Below, piece by piece: positions 1 through 7,954 of a DNA stretch of 64,000 bases (positions are counted from its first letter, which is position 1; each line of letters opens with the position of its first letter). This stretch comes from Empedobacter brevis NBRC 14943 = ATCC 43319. Lineage in GTDB: Bacteria > Bacteroidota > Bacteroidia > Flavobacteriales > Weeksellaceae. Location: positions 186,001 through 250,000 of the forward strand of contig NZ_KB908295.1 of assembly GCF_000382425.1 (NCBI RefSeq), written 5' to 3'. The notes under the pieces were generated by a model that searched no databases, was not told the origin of the DNA, and saw only the letters and a list, made by a program, of their open reading frames with translations. Position numbers and translations under genes: made by a program.

Positions 1-456
1 TCAATTGCGGTAACAAATAATTTCCAACAAGCGGATACAGGAACAAAAATGATTCATATCGGTAAAAATACTAAATCGACAATTATTTCGAAAGGTATTT
101 CTGCTGGTAAATCTCAAAACTCTTACCGTGGTTTGGTGAAAGTAATGAAAAATGCCGAAGGAGCACGTAACTTCTCACAATGTGATTCATTGTTGATGGG
201 TAATGAGTGTGGTGCACATACTTTCCCTTACATCGAGATCGAAAATAAATCGGCTCAATTAGAACACGAAGCAACAACTTCTAAAATTGGTGAAGATCAA
301 TTGTTCTATTGCAACCAACGTGGTATTGATACAGAAAAAGCGATTGCATTAATCGTTAATGGATTTAGCCGTGAAGTATTAGACAAATTACCAATGGAGT
401 TTGCCGTTGAAGCGAAAAAATTATTAGAAATCTCATTAGAAGGTTCTGTAGGATAG
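1..456 (+). CDS. sufB: Fe-S cluster assembly protein SufB, C-terminal part (5' end outside window)
   Basis: The reading frame is open from base 1, so only about 151 C-terminal residues of a protein that is normally near 480 residues are present. Seen: the Cys-containing stretch [20 protein letters not shown] and the ending [19 protein letters not shown], both typical of the SufB/SufD beta-helix core and C-terminal helices. By family knowledge SufB is the scaffold of the cytoplasmic SufBC2D complex, on which Fe-S clusters are built from sulfur supplied by SufS. It is followed by sufC, sufD and sufS on the same strand, which confirms the assignment. Confidence 0.95.
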   Translation, partial: SIAVTNNFQQADTGTKMIHIGKNTKSTIISKGISAGKSQNSYRGLVKVMKNAEGARNFSQCDSLLMGNECGAHTFPYIEIENKSAQLEHEATTSKIGEDQLFYCNQRGIDTEKAIALIVNGFSREVLDKLPMEFAVEAKKLLEISLEGSVG

Positions 457-460
457 TTTT

Positions 461-486
461 TAGAAACTAGAAACTAGAAACTAGAA
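461..486. repeat. TAGAAAC heptamer tandem repeat (3.7 copies)
   Basis: Three exact TAGAAAC units and a partial fourth lie directly after the sufB stop codon. The rest of the sufB-sufC gap has related A-rich words (CTAAAAT repeated near 552-570). The gap shows no hairpin followed by a T-run. No function is evident; it may be slippage-derived spacer. Confidence 0.7.
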
Positions 487-575
487 TTGAGAAATTAGAA
501 ATTAACAATAATAAATAGATAACATAGTTGGAGGATTCTAAAATCTGACACCTAAAATCTAAAATTTAAGATAAA

Positions 576-1331
576 ATGTTATTAAATATAAAAGACTTAC
601 ACGCTTGTATTGAAGAGCGTGAAATTTTAAAAGGTTTAAACCTTCAAATTAATCCAGGTGAGGTGCATGCAATCATGGGACCAAATGGAGCTGGAAAATC
701 AACTTTATCTAATGTGATTACCGGTAAAGAAGAGTACGAAGTAACAGATGGAGAAATTGAATTTCTAGATGAATCAATCTTAGAATTAGCACCGGAAGAA
801 AGAGCACAAAAAGGAATTTTTATGTCGTTTCAATATCCAATTGAAATTCCAGGTGTTTCTGTTACAAACTTTATCAAAACTTCTATAAACGAAACGCGTA
901 AAGCACAAGGTTTAGAAGAGATGGGAGCGTCAGAAATGTTGAAATTAATTCGTGAGAAAGCAGATTTATTAGGAATCAAAAAAGATTTCTTGTCACGTTC
1001 TCTGAACGAAGGTTTCTCCGGAGGTGAGAAAAAACGTAACGAAATTTTCCAGATGTTAATGTTAAATCCGAAATTAGCGATCTTAGACGAAACGGATTCT
1101 GGTTTAGATATTGATGCTTTACGTATTGTAGCAGACGGTGTAAACGAATTCAAAAATGAAAACAATGGCGTATTGGTCATTACACATTACCAACGTTTAT
1201 TGGATTATATCGTTCCTGATTTTGTACACGTTTTAGCAGACGGAAAAATCATTAAATCTGGTGGTAAAGAATTGGCTTTAGAATTAGAAGCAAAAGGTTA
1301 CGACTGGGTAAAAGAAGAAGCAGGAATCTAA
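576..1331 (+). CDS. sufC: Fe-S cluster assembly ATPase SufC
   Basis: ABC-type ATPase of 251 residues, the usual SufC length. Seen: Walker A GPNGAGKST (residues 35-43), signature FSGGEKKRNE (about 147), Walker B LAILDETDSGLD (about 167) and switch ITHY (about 203). No membrane segments, as expected for the soluble ATPase of SufBC2D that drives conformational change during cluster assembly. The ATG at 576 follows an A-rich leader. It sits 119 bp after sufB and 78 bp before sufD in the same operon. Confidence 0.97.
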   Translation: MLLNIKDLHACIEEREILKGLNLQINPGEVHAIMGPNGAGKSTLSNVITGKEEYEVTDGEIEFLDESILELAPEERAQKGIFMSFQYPIEIPGVSVTNFIKTSINETRKAQGLEEMGASEMLKLIREKADLLGIKKDFLSRSLNEGFSGGEKKRNEIFQMLMLNPKLAILDETDSGLDIDALRIVADGVNEFKNENNGVLVITHYQRLLDYIVPDFVHVLADGKIIKSGGKELALELEAKGYDWVKEEAGI

Positions 1332-1409
1332 ACATTTTGTAAAATGTAAAATGTATTAAGTCCAAAGTACTTTTTACTTCTTACATAATACATTAATACA
1401 ATATCTAAA

Positions 1410-2729
1410 ATGATTGATTTAAAAGAAAATTTAGTTTCTCGTCATTTAGTGTTCAACGAAAAAAACAAAGTGAATAAAGGAATCGAAGGTTTACGTCAAG
1501 AAGCTATCGAAATCTTTAATCAAAAAGGTTTTCCAACACGTAAAGACGAAGAATGGAAATATACAAATCTTGCTCCTTTGTTGAAGGTGGATTACAAATT
1601 GTTCCCGGAAGATGAAGTTGCAATTGAGTACAAAGACATCAAAAAATATTTGATTAATGATATCGATACATATACAATCGTGTTCGTTAATGGAAAATAT
1701 TCTTCGTTTTTGTCAAATACAACACATGATGAAGCTGATATTTGTGTCTTATCAAGCGCAATGCATAAAACAACTCATCAAGCGGTAATCGAAAATTATT
1801 ACGGGAAAATTGCAAAAAAGGACGAAAGTTTAGTTGCTTTGAATACAGCTTTTGCAAAAGACGGAGCTTACATTTATATTCCAAATAATGTTATTTTGTC
1901 AAAGCCCATTCAGATTGTTTATTTCTCAACAGGAGCTTCTCAAGAAGCCATGTACCAACCACGTAATTTGGTTGTAGTTGGAGATAATGCACAAGTTCAA
2001 ATTATCGAAAGACATCAAACACTAGACGATAAAGCAAACTTAACAAATGTAGTTACTGAAGTAAACATTGGTCGTAATGCTGAGATTCATTGGTACAAAT
2101 TCCAAAATGATTCTAATGATGTTTCTTTAGTTGATAACACATACATCAACCAAGAAAGAGATTCTCGCGCTAATGTATTTACGTTCGCTTTTGGAGGGAA
2201 AATTGTACGCAACAATTTGAACTTCTTCCAAAATGGAGAAAATTGTAACTCTGTAATGGACGGAATCACGGTGATTGACGGAAAACAACATATCGATCAT
2301 CATACATTTGTAGAGCATAATTTCCCGAATTGTGAGTCGCACGAATTGTACAAAGGGATTTACGATGAGAAAGCACAAGGTGTTTTCAATGGTAAAATCT
2401 ATGTACACAAAGAAGCGCAAAAATTGAATGCATTCCAACAAAATAATAATGTTTTATTATCTGATGGAGCTTCAATTAATACAAAACCTCAATTAGAGAT
2501 CTTTGCTGATGATGTAAAATGTTCTCACGGATGTACAGTCGGGCAATTAGAGGAGGAATCTTTATTCTATATGCAGCAACGTGGTATTCCGAAGAAAGAA
2601 GCAAAAGCAATGTTATTGTATGCCTTTGCTGCAGACGCTCTGCGACATGTACAAATTCCACAAATCTCAAATCGAGTAAACTCTATAATTGCAAAAAAAT
2701 TAGGAGTTAGTTTAGATTTCGAATTATAA
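1410..2729 (+). CDS. sufD: Fe-S cluster assembly protein SufD
   Basis: Protein of 439 residues related to SufB, with an N-terminal helical region (residues 1-100, including KDEEWKYTNLAPLL), a central beta-helix (about 120-370) and the C-terminal motif CSHGCTVGQLEEESLFYMQQ (about 373-392). The conserved His in CSHGCT is the expected SufD site for the SufB-SufD cluster interface. Length and motifs are normal. It lies between sufC and sufS; a terminator-like hairpin follows the gene. Confidence 0.95.
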   Translation: MIDLKENLVSRHLVFNEKNKVNKGIEGLRQEAIEIFNQKGFPTRKDEEWKYTNLAPLLKVDYKLFPEDEVAIEYKDIKKYLINDIDTYTIVFVNGKYSSFLSNTTHDEADICVLSSAMHKTTHQAVIENYYGKIAKKDESLVALNTAFAKDGAYIYIPNNVILSKPIQIVYFSTGASQEAMYQPRNLVVVGDNAQVQIIERHQTLDDKANLTNVVTEVNIGRNAEIHWYKFQNDSNDVSLVDNTYINQERDSRANVFTFAFGGKIVRNNLNFFQNGENCNSVMDGITVIDGKQHIDHHTFVEHNFPNCESHELYKGIYDEKAQGVFNGKIYVHKEAQKLNAFQQNNNVLLSDGASINTKPQLEIFADDVKCSHGCTVGQLEEESLFYMQQRGIPKKEAKAMLLYAFAADALRHVQIPQISNRVNSIIAKKLGVSLDFEL

Positions 2730-2784
2730 AATATAGTTCCGAGTTATACGTAATAAGTTTTAAGTTGAACTTATTTTGAAATAT

Positions 2785-2822
2785 AAAGTAAGTATTTGAA
2801 ACTATTTTTGAATACTTACTTT
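2785..2822 (+). terminator. Terminator-like hairpin between sufD and sufS
   Basis: A perfect 12-bp stem (2785-2796 with 2811-2822) with a 14-nt loop runs into a T-tract, the form of an intrinsic terminator. A weaker inverted repeat (AATAAGTT 2752-2759, AACTTATT 2768-2775) precedes it. The position inside the suf cluster suggests attenuation or separate transcription of sufS. Confidence 0.6.
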
Positions 2823-2866
2823 TTTATTACACATAGCTCAAAACTCATCACTCAAAACTTAAAAAA

Positions 2867-4090
2867 ATGTCAATAGATATTCAACAAATAAGAAGTCAAT
2901 TCCCAATTTTAGAGAGAGAAGTCAACGGAAAACCGTTGGTTTATTTAGATAATGGTGCAACTTCTCAAAAACCGAAAGTTGTTTTAGATATTTTAGACGA
3001 ATATTACGAAAAGTACAATGCAAATGTACATCGTGGAATTCATACATTAAGTCAGGAAGCGACAGATTTGATGGAAGAGTCACGTCGTAAAATTCAAAAA
3101 TTTATCAATGCAAAACATGATCACGAAATCATTTTTACGCGTGGAACAACAGAAGGAATTAACTTAGTATCAAATTCACTCCGTAATATTTTAACGGCGG
3201 ATGATGAAATTATTATTACCGAAATCGAGCATCATTCTAATATTGTTCCTTGGCAACTGCTGTGTCAGCGAACGGGCGCAAAACTGAAATATATTCCGTT
3301 AACAGCAGAAGGCATTTTGGATATTGAGAAGTTGGATGATTTATTGACGGATAAAACAAAATTAGTTTGTGTTAATCAAGTTTCGAATGCATTAGGTGTT
3401 GTAAATCCAATCAAAACGATTATCGAAAAAGCGCATTCAAAAGGTGCTTGGGTTTTGATTGATGCCGCACAATCTGCTCCACACACGGCGATTGATGTGC
3501 AAGAAATGGAATGTGATTTATTGGTCTTTTCCGGACATAAAATGTACGGACCAACAGGTATTGGTGTATTATACGGAAAAGAAGAAATTTTGAACGAATT
3601 GCCGCCTTTTCATGGAGGAGGGGAGATGATAAAAGATGTAACGATGGAAATTTCGACTTACGCTTGTTTACCTTTCAAATTTGAAGCCGGAACACCTGAT
3701 ATTGCAGGAATAATTGGGCTTGGAGCTGCTGTAGATTTTATCAATTCGATCGGAATAGAAAATATCCATGATTATGAAAAAGAATTGGTGGATTATACGA
3801 TTCAACGTCTTTCAGAATTTGATGAAGTCGAGATTTATGCAAAAGATGCAGAACATTCCGGAGCTGTTTCTTTCAACTTAAAATTTGATGGAGTGCATTC
3901 TTCAGATGTCGGAATGATTTTAGATAAAAAAGGAATCGCTGTTCGTACAGGACATCATTGTGCACAGCCGATTATGCAACATTTTAAGGTTCCGGGAACA
4001 GTTCGTGCCTCGTTTGCTGTTTACAACACAAAAGAAGAAATAGATACATTTATCGATGGTTTAAAAACGGCGATTAGAATGTTAGGATAA
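2867..4090 (+). CDS. sufS: Cysteine desulfurase SufS
   Basis: PLP-dependent cysteine desulfurase of 407 residues, the normal length of class II (SufS/CsdB) enzymes. Seen: cofactor-binding DAAQSAPHTAIDVQ, the PLP-lysine motif SGHKMYGPTG (about 224-233) and the catalytic Cys in RTGHHCAQP (about 363-371). It removes sulfur from cysteine and passes persulfide to the SufBCD scaffold. No separate SufE or SufU follows in this window; the next gene is on the other strand. It is last in the suf cluster and ends at a bidirectional terminator. Confidence 0.97.
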   Translation: MSIDIQQIRSQFPILEREVNGKPLVYLDNGATSQKPKVVLDILDEYYEKYNANVHRGIHTLSQEATDLMEESRRKIQKFINAKHDHEIIFTRGTTEGINLVSNSLRNILTADDEIIITEIEHHSNIVPWQLLCQRTGAKLKYIPLTAEGILDIEKLDDLLTDKTKLVCVNQVSNALGVVNPIKTIIEKAHSKGAWVLIDAAQSAPHTAIDVQEMECDLLVFSGHKMYGPTGIGVLYGKEEILNELPPFHGGGEMIKDVTMEISTYACLPFKFEAGTPDIAGIIGLGAAVDFINSIGIENIHDYEKELVDYTIQRLSEFDEVEIYAKDAEHSGAVSFNLKFDGVHSSDVGMILDKKGIAVRTGHHCAQPIMQHFKVPGTVRASFAVYNTKEEIDTFIDGLKTAIRMLG

Positions 4091-4100
4091 TAAAATAAAT

Positions 4101-4132
4101 AAAAGGGAAACGATTTGGTTCGTTTCCCTTTT
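4101..4132. terminator. Bidirectional terminator, sufS / ssb
   Basis: Perfect 12-bp stem (AAAAGGGAAACG and its complement, 4101-4112 and 4121-4132) between convergent genes, with A-rich and T-rich flanks that suit both directions. Confidence 0.85.
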
Positions 4133-4142
4133 ATTTTAAACG

Positions 4143-4469
4143 CTAAAGAAGTACAAGTTCATCTAATACAATTTCAGTTATCGATTTTGATTGATCGTCC
4201 TTATCTTGATAATTCCGGTAAGTTAATTTACCTTCGACAGCAAGTTGTTTGCCTTTCTCTACATGTTTTTCGATGACATTTACAATTGACCCGTAAGCAA
4301 TAATAGTATGCCAAATTGTTTGTTGAACTTTTTCGCCCTTGTTATTGGTATAACTTTCGTTTGTAGCTAGACTGAATTTTGCAAATTTCTTTTCGTTTTC
4401 AAATGTTTTAATCTCAGGATTGTTTCCTACATTCCCAATTAATTGAACCTTGTTTCTTAATGTACTCAT
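4143..4469 (-). CDS. ssb: Short single-stranded DNA-binding protein (SSB paralogue without acidic tail)
   Basis: OB-fold SSB of 108 residues. Seen: the N-terminal pattern LRNKVQLIGNVGNNPEI, then FSLATNES and QQTIWHTIIAYG, all typical of bacterial SSB. The protein stops at DELVLL straight after the OB fold and lacks the linker and acidic DDDIPF-like tip through which canonical SSB (about 150-180 residues) recruits repair and replication proteins. It is therefore probably a secondary SSB, as often found in Bacteroidota, and not the main replication protein. It is monocistronic on the minus strand. Confidence 0.85.
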   Translation of the reverse strand: MSTLRNKVQLIGNVGNNPEIKTFENEKKFAKFSLATNESYTNNKGEKVQQTIWHTIIAYGSIVNVIEKHVEKGKQLAVEGKLTYRNYQDKDDQSKSITEIVLDELVLL

Positions 4470-4550
4470 GGCAATAAATAATTTTAAATTAATGTATGAC
4501 CAAAGTTAAAGAATTAGAAATAAAACACTCGTTTTTAAACGTTTAATGTT

Positions 4551-4934
4551 TTATAGAACGTGTTCTTTGAATAATTTATCCAATGTTTTATCAAGATTAA
4601 TAGTTTTTCCGGGGTGTGGACGAGATGTTTGTATAGATGAACTTCGAACCGCTGTTAACCACCTGAAACGTTCTGGTGTTTCAAAATTGGAAACTGCCGA
4701 TTCCGGATGAATTCCTTCCGCGATTTTAGCTAATGCATTTAGATTGCTGTCAATAAAATTAAGGTCCAATTCGTGGCAAAAAGAATTGATTCGTTGGTCA
4801 TTGATAAAGTATTTGACTTTCAAATAATCTTCTTTCTTTGAAAATAGAATGACACCGACATTGATAAATTCTTCGCGTTCAACTTTTGGAACTAAACGAA
4901 GAATGGCATACTCATATAAGATTTTTTCTTGCAT
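4551..4934 (-). CDS. DUF3037 family protein
   Basis: Protein of 127 residues with the DUF3037 pattern: YEYAILRLVPKVEREEFINVGVILF near the N-terminus and a C-terminal RWLTAVRSSSIQTSRPHPGKT. The biochemical role of this family is unknown. It overlaps the 3' end of the HipA-like kinase gene by 23 bp, so the two are translationally linked; association of DUF3037 with HipA-like kinases is known from other bacteria. No membrane segment or signal peptide is seen. Confidence 0.85.
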   Translation of the reverse strand: MQEKILYEYAILRLVPKVEREEFINVGVILFSKKEDYLKVKYFINDQRINSFCHELDLNFIDSNLNALAKIAEGIHPESAVSNFETPERFRWLTAVRSSSIQTSRPHPGKTINLDKTLDKLFKEHVL

Positions 4935-5703
4935 TGTTCGCTTCGTTTATAAAAAGTTCGGAATGTTGTAATCGTGTTTTGATAAATGATTTGTAAACTG
5001 TTCTCATTTCATCAAAAGTAGCATGTGTGACTTCTGTTTCTAACCATTCATCAGGAATCAAATCGACTATTTTATCAATAAGTTCGTCATTCAAAATAGC
5101 TTTGAACTCTGTGTCAACTTCTTCTAATTTTGTTGCATTTTTTAATAAAACGTGGTCTTTGATTGGTTGAAAAGGAGTCAATGCCGATTTTTCCCAATTA
5201 TCCCAGGAATGATGAAAATAGTAGGACGCACCATGATCGATTAACCATAATTCTTTGTGCCACATCAGCATGTTTGTATTTCGGAAAGTCCGATCGACAT
5301 TTGTTAAAAAAGCATCTAACCAAACAATTTGAGAAGATAATTTGTCCTCAATCTTCATGACAGCAGGATCATAATTTATCGCACCAGATAAATAATGTAA
5401 AGCTAGATTTGTTCCTTCACTGAATTTTAATAAATCTTGAATTTCTTCATCTGCTTCTGACTGACCAAAATATTCATCGAGTAAAGCAAAAACCAATTCC
5501 GGAACTTTAAACCCCAATACACGTGCTATTTCTCCTCCTAATAATTCGGAGATTAACATTCGTGGCCCATGTCCGGCTCCTTTAAATTTCAATACATATT
5601 TAAAACCATCATCTGCATCAGCTAATGCAGGTAAAGAACCCCCTTCACGCAAAGGTTGTAAGTAACGTTCTACGGTAACTGTTCTTAACTCAATATTATT
5701 CAT
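4912..5703 (-). CDS. HipA-like kinase family protein
   Basis: Protein of 263 residues resembling the HipA kinase core but much shorter than HipA (about 440). Seen: the ATP-binding region GFKYVLKFKGAGHGPRMLISE (in pieces, about residues 28-49), a catalytic-loop-like NVDRTFRNTNML (about 135-146) and a metal-binding LIDHGASYYF (about 153-162). The key Asp residues of both loops are present, so phosphotransfer activity is plausible. There is no HipB-type antitoxin next to it; the partner is DUF3037, overlapping by 23 bp. Whether it is a toxin is not shown by sequence. Confidence 0.8.
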   Translation of the reverse strand: MNNIELRTVTVERYLQPLREGGSLPALADADDGFKYVLKFKGAGHGPRMLISELLGGEIARVLGFKVPELVFALLDEYFGQSEADEEIQDLLKFSEGTNLALHYLSGAINYDPAVMKIEDKLSSQIVWLDAFLTNVDRTFRNTNMLMWHKELWLIDHGASYYFHHSWDNWEKSALTPFQPIKDHVLLKNATKLEEVDTEFKAILNDELIDKIVDLIPDEWLETEVTHATFDEMRTVYKSFIKTRLQHSELFINEANNARKNLI

Positions 5704-5769
5704 TGTCTAAAATTACGATGAAAAATTTAAAATAATTTTCACATTTATAATTTTTAAATATCACTAATC

Positions 5770-5808
5770 TTATAGACTTTTGAATCTTAAAAGATTTTAA
5801 GCCTATAA
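5770..5808 (+). promoter_or_regulatory. Imperfect hairpin just upstream of the sanA-like start
   Basis: TTATAGACTT (5770-5779) pairs with AAGCCTATAA (5799-5808) with one mismatch, and an inner CTTAAAA/TTTTAAG repeat lies at 5786-5801. It ends 4 nt before the TTG start codon, so it could hide the initiation region or be an operator of the divergent intergenic region. Confidence 0.4.
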
Positions 5809-5812
5809 ATAT

Positions 5813-6460
5813 TTGAGTAGACTTGTAAAAATAGGAAGGTTTGTAGTACGTAAGAGTTTGGTAATCTCGGGATTAATTGCTGTATTTACATTAATTGTCG
5901 CGTTAATGATACAAGTTTTTACATCCTATTGCATTTATAATTATCAAGGAAATATTCCTCAAGATTACCGAATTGCTGTTGTTTTTGGAGCTAAAGTTCA
6001 AGAAAATGGTCAACCAACCCGTTTTTTGAAAGATCGTTTGGATGCTGCAATTAGGTTATACAAGGAAGATCAGGTTGACGTCATTTTACTATCCGGAGAA
6101 AAAATTCATGAAAATTTTAATGAAATTGATGTGATGGAAAAGTATCTGATAGAGAGAGGTGTCAAAATTGAAGATACATATTTGGATGGAGCCGGTTTAG
6201 ACACATATAGTACAATTTATCGAACCAAAAATATTTTTCAATTCAATAAAGTTATTTTGATTTCACAATCTTATCACCTCAAAAGGGCACTTTTTTTAGG
6301 AAAAGTTTTTGGGTTAGATTGTATTGGATATAATGCGGATAGCGGACCTTATAAAACGGAAAATAGACAGAGTTTTCGAGAAGTATTGGCTAATATAAAA
6401 GCATTGCTGGATATAGGTAAGGACCGGGCACCAGAGGTAATCATAGAACCGAAAAAATAA
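5813..6460 (+). CDS. SanA/YdcF-like DUF218 (ElyC/SanA/YdcF) family protein
   Basis: Protein of 215 residues with one N-terminal membrane segment (about residues 15-38) followed by a DUF218 domain: IAVVFGAKVQENGQPTRFLKDRL, VILLSGE, then KVILISQSYHLKRALFL. This matches SanA, a membrane-anchored envelope-barrier protein of unknown chemistry in Enterobacteria. The start is TTG at 5813; the next ATG (5908) would cut the membrane segment, which supports the TTG. It is divergent from the HipA-like gene and convergent with apt. Confidence 0.8.
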   Translation: MSRLVKIGRFVVRKSLVISGLIAVFTLIVALMIQVFTSYCIYNYQGNIPQDYRIAVVFGAKVQENGQPTRFLKDRLDAAIRLYKEDQVDVILLSGEKIHENFNEIDVMEKYLIERGVKIEDTYLDGAGLDTYSTIYRTKNIFQFNKVILISQSYHLKRALFLGKVFGLDCIGYNADSGPYKTENRQSFREVLANIKALLDIGKDRAPEVIIEPKK

Positions 6461-6490
6461 AATCCACTCAATAAATGAGTGGATTTTATT
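6456..6490. terminator. Bidirectional terminator, sanA-like / apt
   Basis: Perfect 15-bp stem (6456-6470 with 6476-6490), 5-nt loop, overlapping the stop codon at 6458-6460 and followed by T-runs. It serves both convergent genes. Confidence 0.9.
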
Positions 6491-6492
6491 TT

Positions 6493-7023
6493 TTAATATT
6501 CAGTCAATGTAACAATATCTGTTGTATAGCTTGTCAATTTATTTTTTCCATGTAAGAACGTTAAGTCGACAATAAAAGAGAATTGAACTGTTTTTCCTCC
6601 ACATTTTTCAACCAATTTAGCACAAGCTTCGGCTGTGCCTCCAGTTGCTAAAACATCATCATGAATCAAAACACGCGCTCCATCTTTTATATAATTTGAA
6701 TTTACCTCTATTGTAGCCTGTCCATATTCTAAATCATATGATTGACTAATAGTAGGAGGAGGGAGTTTACCCGCTTTGCGAATCAAGACAAAAGGAACAT
6801 TTAATTTTTGAGCAATTTGAATTCCGTACAAAAAACCACGGCTTTCGATTCCACACACAACATCTACTTTGCCTTTTGCTTTATCTACAAAAGCGTCTAC
6901 AATTTCGTTTGATAGTTCAGGGTTTAAGAACAGTGGAGTGATATCTTTGTAGACAATTCCTTCTTTAGGAAAATCGATAACGTCTACAATCGTTTGATTG
7001 ATTTTTTCTTGAAGTGTTGACAT
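6493..7023 (-). CDS. apt: Adenine phosphoribosyltransferase
   Basis: Protein of 176 residues, the standard Apt length. Seen: KDITPLFLNPEL near the N-terminus, CGIESRGFLYG (about 57-67) and the PRPP-binding loop VLIHDDVLATGGTAEAC (about 118-134). It converts adenine and PRPP to AMP in the cytoplasm (purine salvage). It is monocistronic, with ATG at 7023; the reverse strand next holds the thioesterase, 93 bp upstream. Confidence 0.96.
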   Translation of the reverse strand: MSTLQEKINQTIVDVIDFPKEGIVYKDITPLFLNPELSNEIVDAFVDKAKGKVDVVCGIESRGFLYGIQIAQKLNVPFVLIRKAGKLPPPTISQSYDLEYGQATIEVNSNYIKDGARVLIHDDVLATGGTAEACAKLVEKCGGKTVQFSFIVDLTFLHGKNKLTSYTTDIVTLTEY

Positions 7024-7116
7024 TTGTTTTTTATCATGTTTTATTAGGAGACAAATTTAATGAGAAATCATTTGCAAGAATTTGTTTTAATAAATAATTA
7101 ATGATTCTAAATAAAT

Positions 7117-7545
7117 CTATAAACCTAAACTTGTCCAAATACGTTCAGGGATACGAACCGGACGACGAGTTTCGGCATCAATACAGCATAAAATGGTGTA
7201 ACCTTGGTTAATTAATTTACCTGTTTCGTTGTATATGTTATAGTCAAAACGAATACGAACCCCTTTGTCACGTTCCGGAACAGTAGCTTCAATCTCGATT
7301 AATTCATCATATAGAGCACTTCCTATATATTTTGTATGCATTTCAATGATGGGCATCTGAATTCCCATAGCTTCTAATTCAGCATAAGGAAAACCTCTCT
7401 CTCTCATTAATTCTACCCGACCGATTTCATAAAATTCAGGATAGTTTCCATAATAAACAACTTTCATCTGATCTGTATGTTTATATAGAATGCGAGTTTT
7501 GATCCGAAATACATTTAATTGTTCAGTTTGTTCTATCTTCTCCAT
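7117..7545 (-). CDS. Acyl-CoA thioesterase, YbgC/4HBT hotdog family
   Basis: Hotdog-fold protein of 142 residues. Seen: YKHTDQMKVVYYGNYPEFYEIGR near residues 20-42, the 4-hydroxybenzoyl-CoA thioesterase pattern with the catalytic-region Asp and VVY-x-NY. Such enzymes hydrolyse acyl-CoA thioesters in the cytoplasm; the true substrate cannot be read from sequence. No Tol-Pal genes are adjacent, so an envelope role is not supported here. Confidence 0.85.
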   Translation of the reverse strand: MEKIEQTEQLNVFRIKTRILYKHTDQMKVVYYGNYPEFYEIGRVELMRERGFPYAELEAMGIQMPIIEMHTKYIGSALYDELIEIEATVPERDKGVRIRFDYNIYNETGKLINQGYTILCCIDAETRRPVRIPERIWTSLGL

Positions 7546-7592
7546 AATTGTTGTAAAACATCATTTATTATTCAAAAGTAAAGCACAAAAAA

Positions 7593-7630
7593 AAGACTTA
7601 TTCATTAATTTGATAAAAAATGAATAAGTC
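7593..7630 (-). terminator. Terminator of the 7630-7896 gene
   Basis: Perfect 13-bp stem (7593-7605 with 7618-7630), followed on the minus strand by a run of seven or more T. It overlaps the stop codon of the gene it ends. Confidence 0.85.
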
Positions 7631-7896
7631 TATTCTGTAATTTTTTTGTAATCCATCCAACTAAAAGAAGTTTGAGAAGAATCTTTCTGTTCTTCTTTTA
7701 AGAAGTCGTATTGAATTTGAATAATTGTTTTAAAAGTAGGATTTGCAATTTCATAATAAAAAATCCTGATATTTTTTTCTTCACTTTCTTCGATTCGTAA
7801 AAGAGAAAAATTATTTTTAATGCCCAAATCAATTAAATGATTTTCTACTTTGATTGTAGCAAAGTCAATTTTTTCTTGTGTAATTTCCATAGTCAT
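7630..7896 (-). CDS. Small protein of unknown function
   Basis: Short protein of about 89 residues, not recognised. The longest open frame begins with TTG at 7929, but ATG codons at 7896 (MTMEITQEK) and 7890 are more likely starts. The product is mixed alpha/beta in appearance, acidic, with no signal peptide or membrane segment; it contains IRIFYYEIANPTFKTIIQI. It has its own strong terminator, which supports it being real. It is divergent from dnaA, separated by about 250 bp. Confidence 0.6.
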   Translation of the reverse strand: MTMEITQEKIDFATIKVENHLIDLGIKNNFSLLRIEESEEKNIRIFYYEIANPTFKTIIQIQYDFLKEEQKDSSQTSFSWMDYKKITE

Positions 7897-7946
7897 ACAA
7901 AAATAAGAATTATTAGTTTTATCAGACAAAATATGACCGAAAAGAT

Positions 7947-7954
7947 TATCTTTG
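7947..7954 (+). promoter_or_regulatory. Candidate -7 promoter box of dnaA
   Basis: TATCTTTG fits the Bacteroidota -7 consensus TAnnTTTG, about 195 nt upstream of the dnaA ATG. No clear TTG -33 box was found at the right distance. No cluster of DnaA boxes was seen in the leader, so an origin is not called. Confidence 0.45.

Noticed and set aside
7927-7929. TTG start (and similar TTG/GTG starts at 29184, 30287, 21633, 41817, 46851, 47654) as true initiation codons
   Set aside because: Each is followed within a few codons by an ATG that restores a typical family start or signal peptide; one (41817) lies inside a promoter box.
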